Shown: positions 56,345 through 64,000 of the stretch, one piece after another
Layout of the letters: every line of letters starts with the position of its first letter
How positions within the stretch are numbered: the stretch's first letter is position 1
DNA from: Larix kaempferi
Lineage: Eukaryota > Streptophyta > Pinopsida > Pinales > Pinaceae
Assembly (NCBI GenBank): GCA_027924585.1
Contig: BSBM01000602.1
Location: 5,207,501-5,271,500 of the forward strand
DNA length: 64,000 bases
Direction: 5' to 3'
Program-made: the position numbers and the translations under genes
The notes under the pieces: model-generated
The model's database searches: none
Told to the model about the DNA's origin: nothing
What the model saw: only the letters and a program-made list of their open reading frames with translations

Positions 56345-57470
56345 ATGGCTTCCTTTGATTGGAATAGTTTAGTTAAGCCCTGCCTTCCTTCTTTTGCACC
56401 CTTCCAAATAAGGTTTGAAGTTGAAAGCAATAATGTTCATCAATGTATTATAGATGAAGTATCCCTTGTTTGTATCTTATATGCACATGCTTTGAGAGGG
56501 GTGGATTCTCCTAACCTTTTTTCAGTTGTCAATTAGCCGCTAGATTTTGATAGAATACCTAGTGAGCCTCTGGGGTTTTTTCCTCAGTTGCATATTACAT
56601 TGGGTGGAAAATGTCTTAGTTAATTTTATGTTTATAGAGGGCCAATTGGACTTCAATATGCTCCTTGGGCGTGGTTATGTATATGATATGAATGATGTGG
56701 TGTTTATGCTCTTTCATGTGATGCATTTTCCTCACAACGAAACCATTATCACTATTGATCAGCTTGCATTTGTTTAATCTCCTCATATCCCGACTTTAGA
56801 CCAAGTATCTCCTTTGTATGTTCCTAGTGTTTTGATAGACACTACTCTTCCGTGGGTGACTTATGTGGCCTCACATCCCTCATATCCAACTATTAATGAG
56901 AAGAAGCATATGCATTCATGCTCACCTTCTTGGGATTTGGTTTCGGTAGTTGACCAAGTGCTTAATCCAATAGGGTCATTGGAGAAAGCTCTCCACCTTG
57001 TTGGTCCAAGTGAATGTTCTGACATATGCTCTATGTAGGATGACATACTTCCTTCAAATGAATATATCCTAGAGGCTATGATTGATTCTAGCATTCATGT
57101 GGATACTTATGTTCTTTCCAGAGATCATATCCCTGGATTGAACTCGTATGCAATCAAAACTATTCTTGGTTTTCCTTTTGAGTATGATCTTACTACTTGT
57201 GGATCCTCAGACAATGACATTTTTGAGTCTTTGGAATTTTCCATTGAGATGGAAGTTGGTGATATTCATGAGTTTGATTCCATTAATAGATTCTTTGACT
57301 CCTGCGATTTTGATTATGTTCCCTTAGACTCCATTATTGCTTCCAGCTTCGATCTTCCTCAGGAATTTTATCTTGTTGATTATAGGTCCTCAGCCCTCAA
57401 TACTCTTGAGTCTTCACTAGTAAGATATTCCTTGGTAATGAATATTGTTGAATATATTGAATTTTAAAAT
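56345..57470 (+). pseudogene. Aspartic protease region of the Tat/Ogre-like element
   Basis: MASFDWNSLVKPCLPSFAPF opens a frame leading to HQCIIDEVSLVCILYAHAL, the place of the retropepsin D-x-G active site (CIIDEGAS in relatives; here the Gly is Val), so catalysis is probably lost. After frame breaks LDFNMLLGRGYVYDMNDVVF and MHFPHNETIITIDQLAFV follow, the protease C-terminal block (LLGR). Further open frames to 57470 are acidic linker. RT should come next but is not found. Confidence 0.7.
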
Positions 57471-58259
57471 ACCCCTACCAAAGTGACCCTTATCATATCT
57501 TTCTTTTCATATTTTATAGATATGATCATGGTATTGTTGTTTCTTGGATACATGATTTTAAATTGGATTCATGGCTTCTTAGGGATCATTCTTTGCACAT
57601 TGATCGAACCCAACAAGTATATTCGGAAACTTGCATATAGATTTATGCCTCCCCTTTATTATGATGCATTTGAACCTTTTTCCACCCGAATTTTCCATAA
57701 GGTTGAACCTATTTGATATTGGTGCGTCAACCATCTCTATATGCATTTTTCATCAGTCCAACAGAAGATCATACCTAACATGGGACATTGTAGTCAGCAC
57801 CCTCTTTCCATTTTGGTGCCGATGCCGCATTTTTCTCATAGGATTGGGAGCCTTTTTAGTTTTACCATGAATTTGAGAATAATCCACATGCCTCTCTTTC
57901 TCATCTATTTTATCCATTCCCTATAAGGATCTCATTTTTGTTCATGATGCATTTTCCTTTTCTCACAACGACTTGCACAAATATGCCTAATGCTTTGTTG
58001 CAACATTCATACTGCCATTGCATTCATCATGTTGCTCGTCACTTGCGTCTGTTACATTTGCATTATGGATTGTATCCCTAGACGAAACATATCAATGAAT
58101 GTCTACCTCTTTCCCAACACCTTTTATGCATTTCTTTTTGCATATGTCTGTTCCATGTTCTTGGAACATAGTTTCATGCCCTACGACACTCATTTCTTCC
58201 ATTGTACTAAAGCATTATTTTATTTTTTTAGGCTTTATAATATGAAAAGACACTAAAAA
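57471..58259 (+). other. Degenerate downstream part of the gag-protease region
   Basis: Open frames at 57483-57716, 57631-57926 and 57990-58256 are hydrophobic, overlapping and mutually out of frame. They may be the eroded continuation of the polyprotein. No RT motif (such as YxDD) is seen. Confidence 0.3.
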
Positions 58260-58373
58260 TCAAATGTTTTAAAAAGAGAGAGGGGGAAAGATCTTAAATT
58301 TATGTTACATATTGGTAGCAAGTCAAATCATCCTTGAACAAAGCACTAGTCTTGAGACCATTAGAAAAAAAAA

Positions 58374-58741
58374 ATGAGACCTGTAAAAGATCATATTGAC
58401 CCAAAACAACTTAGGGGTGTCTACAAGGTTCCATGTTCATGCAAGATATGTTACATAGGTGAGACTGGACGTTCTTTCCACACTAGATTGAAAGAACGTG
58501 GTGCTGACATAAGGAATGAGCGTATCCGAACCTCGGCTCTTGCGGAACATTGTATCAAAAAAAACACCAAATCTTCCTCGAAGACACCAAAAGTTTAGCA
58601 AAAGAAGACCATTATTTCAAAAGAAAACTTAGAGAAGCCTTGGAAATAATGAGACATCCTAACAACTTGAATAGGGATGGAGGCCTTGAATTAAGCACTA
58701 GTTGGCTCCCCTTGATCATAAACCATAAGTCAAGAAGTTAA
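58374..58741 (+). pseudogene. Second Penelope-like GIY-YIG endonuclease fragment, frameshifted
   Basis: MRPVKDHIDPKQLRGVYKVP leads into CSCKICYIGETGRSFHTRL and ADIRNERIRTSALAEH, then a one-base shift near 58550-58560, within a run of A, leads to KKHQIFLEDTKSLAKEDHY, LREALEIMRHPNNLNRDGGL and TSWLPLI. This is the same Penelope C-terminal domain as 35447-36043, on the other strand. Here YIGETGR is intact, but the Leu-Lys-Glu-His of the first copy is LKERG. Only the nuclease part survives; upstream frames to 58260 are unreadable, with no RT. It lies inside the Tat/Ogre-like element. Confidence 0.88.
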
Positions 58742-59340
58742 CCCAGAATTCCCCTTCCCCCCTTTATAATTGTCTCTCTTACATATTAATTTAACATTAA
58801 TATTAATTAATATTTATTCAATAAGCCTTAATATTAACTTGTATAACTAATAAACTATCTACTTTACATAATATTAAGGCTTATTAAAGTCAAAAGTTAA
58901 AAAATAATATTAAGCCTTAATATAAATTTTTAAGGCTTAAAAAAAAATAAAAAATAAATAGTTTAATATTAATATTATTAATATTAAACTATTAATTAGA
59001 TATTTATTTATTTAATAAGCCTTAATATTAACCTTTATAACTAATGAACTACCTACTTTTGGACTCCTTTGAGTTTAATATAGAACATTAACAATCAACT
59101 TAATACATCCTCACTATTTCAACTAAATACACTAAATATTAAACAATTTAAGAACAATCTAAAATTATAACATTCTTAAGTTTCATTTCATCTTAGGTAT
59201 GTAAACTAATATTAAAATATTTTTGGTCATCAAAATGACTAACACAATTTAAATAAGAATTTAATAATATTATAATGGTATTATTTTAAAAAAAAGTTAA
59301 TGTTAGCATAGTACTAACTTAGGACAAAAATTTAGGTCGT
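58742..59340. repeat. AT-rich block with direct and inverted AAGCCTTAATATTAA repeats
   Basis: A 55-bp unit with AATAAGCCTTAATATTAAC and AACTAATRAACTAYCTACTT occurs at about 58808-58864 and 59003-59058. Between them, ATATTAAGGCTTATTAAAG is an inverted copy. Non-coding. Confidence 0.75.
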
Positions 59341-62300
59341 GACCCTAGGATTAGCTTCCTCAGGATTTGGTTAATTATCATTTAAAATTTAATTTCACCT
59401 TAAAACCCTAATTTCTATCCAAATTCCTTATGTCGGCTCATGCTTTTCTCTGCATCTCTTTTATTAAACTATTAATACCCTAGATCTTATGCTCTTCACA
59501 AATTGACAATTCGTCCCGAGGATGAATCTTGTTATGGATTCGAAACGCCGATTGCAAAACATGGATACTGTGTATTCTTCGAGAACTCCTGAAGTTAGGT
59601 TTTATCATGGATTTTAGGATTTGAACCATGATCCTATAGTTTTTTACTTCTCCAATTGGTTACTCTTCTAATCACATGGAGAATCTACCAATGTCTCATG
59701 CATTGCAGATTTATATTGTTGGCCCCTTTGAGTCAAATGTTTCCCAAGTCATCATTGTGTTGTGCTTGTAGTTCAAGGATAGTCTAAACTTGTGTCAACC
59801 ATTCTACAGTTTCCTTAACCGCATGTGTCTTTCATTCCTTAATGTCAAATTGTTTTTAGCATGTATCATTTAAAACCAATGTTCATACTTGTGCTTGTGT
59901 GGAATGTCCCCATTGAATTCTGACAGGAAGGTTGTGTCTCATTGATGACGAATCATCTATTATGAGGAATTAACCTAGAGTCATATCACCCTAACCCTGT
60001 TTACATCATTGACAAGTAACCTTGCACTCAATAGATGAAAACTCGTCATTGATCGTTGATTGAGTAGTTTCCCATAATGTTTGACGTCAAGAAATATATT
60101 CACATTATGGGATTCATTTGTACCTTGGATTCAATTTTAATCATTGGTGGAATTCCTCACCTTTGTCAATAGCTTTGTAATGTCCTCTATTTGGAATTTT
60201 ACCCAATCTGGCCAATTTTCGAACCTTGGACTAGTGAAACTCCAAATTGTCCCAAATGATCCCAAGTGGTTTCAAATTATGTATATAGTGGATTGAGGTG
60301 TATTAGGACACACTAATGCATCTATTATATTCTTGGACACTTTCTAGATACTTTAGCAACTTTCATTTACAATTAGAGAATGAAAGGGAAAATTACTAGG
60401 AAAATCGATGTTGAAACCTCCAAGGGTAGATGGCTCCAAAAGACTCCTAAGGATTTTGTATTGGTTCTGAGAGTGTTTGAAGGGTATTAGGACATAAAAA
60501 TGAACCTAATGGGTTCTTAGAAACTATCAAAATACTTATGCAACATTCATTTAAGTTTAGGAGAAAATATGGAAATTTGCTAGTAAATTCGAGGTTCAAA
60601 TCTCCAAGGGTAGAGGTCACTAATGACTTCCCAAATGTAGTACGTACCTCCAAAATTTCAGAAAAGAGACATGGATTAGTTATATGACTTAAATGGGCAC
60701 CCAAATTCATCATTAATTAGTTCCTAAAGGCTGTTGCAACTCCCATAAATGAGATATTTGTAAACATGTCTTAACATAGGGGGAAATGAGAGAAAAACAC
60801 TATAACTTGCTATGAAAGTTGAGAGAAATGTTACAAGGACTTGCATAAGGTGTATGAAACTTCTTCAGTATATGAATGGCTCTCCAAACAACAATAAAAC
60901 CACGGATATTTACTGATACAAGTCGATACCAAACAACTTCAAGCTCTCTCAACAAGATATATGGGAAAATGGCACCATTCATACATAGTTTGGCATTTTT
61001 ACATGATTTTACTTGGAGTTTCGATCTGAGGTATATATGAGCATCAAATACAGAGTGTGGAAATCATATTACAAATAAATGGGGCCCCTTGGACTCCCCT
61101 AAATATATCAGCATATTTCCATGTGCGCCCTTCCTCCAAGAGCAAGAATATAGAGAGAAAATTGGAAGAGATGTGGAAACAAGTTGAAGGAGAAATGGTC
61201 ATGAGAATCCATGTAGCTTCAACCTGCAACAAAATTTATTCATATATATCCAAAAGAAATTTTTGAATGGCCTCTCCAATTTCCAATTAGGATGGGAATC
61301 TTTCACCCTTAAAATTGGTGCTAAGGCAAGTAGAATAAACACTCAACTTGCATGGACAAGCTATGCTCTCTAATTTACCAAATGAGAAATGATCAAAAGC
61401 TAGTCTCCTTATTTCTTCTTGTCTTTTATTAACCTCCCAAGGCCTCCTTAGCTCTAATTCCATCCAAGAGACTCATCCCAACTTGAGTTAGGGAGAGATT
61501 CCCCTGAATGCCACTTGTCCAACTTTTCCTAGCTCTCCTCTTCCATCAATTGGAATGGGGGAACCTTGGCTGCCATAACTCCCCTTGTGCGCCCTCTTGG
61601 AGGCTATTTTTATCCCTGAAATGTCATATATGTCAGATGTCAACAATCAGGTCAGCAATCATAAGTGTCATAGAATCTTCATCATTGTTGTCATAGGAGT
61701 TAGGGAATCTAGGTCCAAGTGTCACAATTCTTCTAAGATGCCTCTTCCTCTTCCATGGGAGTTACTCTTCCACTCCAGTTCAGAATTACACGATTCATGA
61801 CATGAATAAGACCTCTTAAAATCCCCCAAGTATGTTACCCTTCATCTTGAACTCGAATTAGTGAGAGAATCATGCCAAGGGTAGTGGGGAATCTTGCCAC
61901 ATGTGGGTCCCACAACCTCTTAGGTTCCCTCATGATCCAATGTCACCTTATTTTATTTTTATTATTATTTAATTGACCGCTTTAATGTGAATTTGTAAGT
62001 CTAAGTTCATTTTGGGTCTTGTAGCTCCTTTACTCCAACTTTTAATGCTTCCACCCCCAACCTAGGGAACTAGTAATTTTCCTCCATGATAGTTCATTTG
62101 GATGGGAATATTACAAACTTTGAATTGTGAATTTTCTCTTAGTGTGACACACCTTTTCCATTTGGATCTAATTTTACATTATTACTAAATTGGACATCAT
62201 GCTTGGAAATTATTTAAATCTTAACATCAATTTGAAAAACTATCATGGATATGGCCAAGGGGATTAGGCCATTGTGACCCAATGAAAAATTTGGGGACAT

Positions 62301-62969
62301 GAAAAGCTTTCATTATTGGTTGTTGCTCAGAGGGTCTCTATTGTGTTCTATTTACATCTAGTGCATGCAGGATATGTACTTAGTGGTCCATTTAGTAAAA
62401 TTATGTCCAAGTCCTTTTTCCAAGTCAAATCAGTTCCTAATACTTCCTCGTGTTGGATATTGGAGGATGCCTTAATGCCTCCCTTCCAATGAATCTCTAC
62501 CCATTGACTTTAGCACGTCATGCTATGGGAATATGATCTAGTGTCTCGATAGTACCTTGGGGATTGCAGTCACCAGTGGCATGTTCCCTCGCTATTGGGT
62601 AGTGGAATACATCAATGTATCCTAGTTGATAGATTCTACAAGTGTTCGACTCCAAGACATCTATTCACACTTGCTAGAATGTACTAGGTACCTTGGTTCC
62701 CATCATCATAATTGGTGGGTTACCTCACATTTGTTAATAGTATACATCAATGATCAATAATCAAATGGTTCCCTCCATGTTTGAATTTAGATCATCTATT
62801 CACATGGGTAGGAATCGTACCTCTCGACGGTTTTCATCGAAGGCCTTGGGCCAACAGTAACATCCCAACATTTTTCTATTTCCCTAGTTGTACAAGACTG
62901 TACCACACATCATATGACATTGGTACCATTGGGAGAACCATTACTCAACTTAGTTACATTTTGTTCTCC
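59341..62969 (+). other. Long non-coding interior of the Tat/Ogre-like element
   Basis: This is where RT, RNase H and integrase would be expected, but I see no motif and no frame above about 90 codons. A diverged tandem pair of about 180 bp lies at 60297-60640 (shared TATTAGGACA and CTCCAAGGGTAGA). The region is either replaced or eroded beyond reading. Confidence 0.5.
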
Positions 62970-63290
62970 TAATGCATGTTTAGACATAGACCCATTATGT
63001 ATCTATTCATGGATATGATCTCCTTATTGACATAAATTTGTTGTGTATCTATTAGTGGCTATGGTCTCTTTATTGACATAGATCCACTTTGTATCTATTC
63101 ATGGCTATGATCTCCTAATTGGAATGAATCCAATATGTATTATCTTCATGGCCATGATCCACCTTTATATATATGTCAGAAGGATCCATTGTGTATTATT
63201 TTTTGGCCATGATCACTACATCATTTATATGTCATGGATCCACATTATATACAATTTGGTGGTCATGTTCTATCATAACTTGAACATGGA
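62970..63290 (+). repeat. Tandem repeat, about 55-bp unit, five to six diverged copies
   Basis: The unit has GACATAGATCCATTATGTATC, TATTCATGGCYATGATC and CTCCTTATT. It lies just before the polypurine tract of the Tat/Ogre-like element, the usual place for such 3' arrays in this group. Confidence 0.8.
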
Positions 63291-63450
63291 TATGTACATC
63301 TCAGGGAAAAGAATGGCCGACACCTGGTTCTTCATTTCAAGTACTTTGTCAGATTCAAGGGTCTTGGAATCTTCTCCTTGTCTACTCTGCATCCCACTCC
63401 AACTATTATTATAATGTATTTTGACCATTAGGTTCCCTCCCGAACTCACA

Positions 63451-63464
63451 CATTAAGGGGTATC
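63451..63464 (+). promoter_or_regulatory. Polypurine tract of the Tat/Ogre-like element
   Basis: CATTAAGGGGTATC immediately before the LTR start TGTTATAAC. It is short, with a four-G core. Confidence 0.6.
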
Positions 63465-64000
63465 TGTTATAACTTAAATTGGCACTTCTCCATCTGTGAT
63501 GATAGTTCAAAAGATAAAATTCAAAGTTTCACTGATCACTCACAAAATGGACACTTATGGATGGAAGGGCCTATGCTTTGATCCCTAATGATGGACCTAA
63601 GCATTTAAAGTGAGTTCCCAAAACCATTCCCTTCATACATAAAAGTCTCAATTACAAAGGGGAAAATTCGCTCCTTGCACACTAGCAATGCACAAATCAT
63701 TCGCACATTTCCCTTGAACAAGGTGCAAATAAAAAATTATGGTTTGAACCTTGCACACTAGCAAGTTGCGAATCGTTGGCATGTTGCCTTTGTCTAGGGG
63801 ACAAATTCCCCATAATTCCATGATAAAAAATAAAAAATAGGGATTTATGGAAGTTTCTCAAACTAATTGGCTAGGTTGTAACCTATTGAACCACTTGGAA
63901 ATTAGCTCCAACTATCTCCATCAAACTTAAAAGGAGATGAGATGGTCCAAGGAGGGGACACCCAAGATAGAAAGATAATGCTAGAAGAATCACTCCTCAT
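63465..64000 (+). repeat. 3' LTR of the Tat/Ogre-like element (partial)
   Basis: It starts TGTTATAACTTAAATTGG and matches the first about 540 bp of 50169-51359 up to the window edge (both reach GAAGAATCACTCCTCAT). Confidence 0.9.

Larger units (their letters stand above)
50169..64000 (+). mobile_element. Tat/Ogre-like giant Ty3/gypsy element, more than 13.8 kb, right end cut by the window
   Basis: A 5' LTR (50169-51359) and the first 536 bp of a 3' LTR (63465-64000) share the start TGTTATAACTYAAATT and near-identical blocks such as GGAGATGAGATGGT and AAGGAGGGGACACCCAAGAT. A primer site TGGTGACTCCACTGGGA follows the 5' LTR, close to the TGGCGACTC-type site known from Ogre/Tat elements, and a purine tract precedes the 3' LTR. 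About 12.1 kb lie between them, with gag and protease remnants (51758-57470), a solo copia LTR, a foldback element and a Penelope fragment. RT, RNase H and integrase are not recognisable anywhere in it. Confidence 0.85.

Noticed and set aside
57471-58256. Membrane protein gene from hydrophobic frames
   Set aside because: Frames overlap out of phase and follow the protease of a retroelement; hydrophobicity comes from T-rich DNA.
1-64000. tRNA, rRNA or other structured RNA genes
   Set aside because: No cloverleaf with A and B boxes and no rRNA motif was seen. The tRNA-like matches are primer sites only.

Overview
The window is repeat-dominated plant nuclear DNA, most likely from a gymnosperm (conifer-type) genome. 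It is AT-rich and holds no intact host gene. It carries decayed Ty1/copia, Ty3/gypsy (including a Tat/Ogre-like giant), RNase H-bearing LINE and Penelope-like (GIY-YIG) retroelements. GIY-YIG Penelope elements in seed plants are known chiefly from conifers, which is the main basis for the assignment; it stays an inference.

Layout: (1) 1-6400 is a rearranged copia family. A minus-strand LTR (830-1468) has its tRNA-iMet primer site on one side and an inverted copy of the 3' internal end on the other. A plus-strand RT-RNase H pseudogene (2984-4489), a minisatellite-like 3' region and a plus-strand LTR (5812-6400) follow. (2) 6401-9760 is a minus-strand gypsy gag and leader cut by that copia element. 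An unrelated minus-strand copia-like LTR lies at about 9780-10318. (3) 10319-17651 has a degenerate LINE (endonuclease and RT remnants at 15930-17651) and a minus-strand gag-like 'plant transposon protein' pseudogene (13160-14912). (4) 18230-26485 is an AT-rich tandem-repeat field split by a near-full-length 7.2 kb LINE (19209-26417) with an 18-bp target-site duplication, ORF1, ORF2 (EN-RT-zinc finger-RNase H) and an unexpected third coding-like frame. (5) 26486-37414 is AT-rich, with a gypsy gag scrap, exon-like fragments and the first Penelope GIY-YIG fragment (35447-36043, minus). (6) 37415-40051 is a 2.6 kb poly-A insertion with a 17-bp target-site duplication, a cluster of palindromes and an unrecognised coiled-coil reading frame. 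It interrupts exon-like sequence. (7) 41925-45723 is a structurally complete but internally deleted copia element (two LTRs, PBS, PPT, TAATA duplication). A solo LTR of the same family, opposite in strand, with a GTCTC duplication, lies at 52099-52755. (8) 50169 to beyond 64000 is one very large Tat/Ogre-like gypsy element. It keeps gag and protease remnants but no recognisable RT or integrase. It contains the solo LTR, a foldback palindrome (53678-54097) and a second Penelope GIY-YIG fragment (58374-58741, plus).

How the parts relate: nothing here forms a working pathway. Nested insertions give a relative order: the gypsy gag predates the copia at 6400, the tandem-repeat field predates the LINE, and the Tat/Ogre-like element predates its solo LTR and Penelope insert. 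In-frame stops are overwhelmingly TAG, and the comparable positions often expect Gln. That fits decay by deamination of methylated cytosine in CAG (CHG) context. Coordinates were read by eye from the sequence; no alignment or database search was run.
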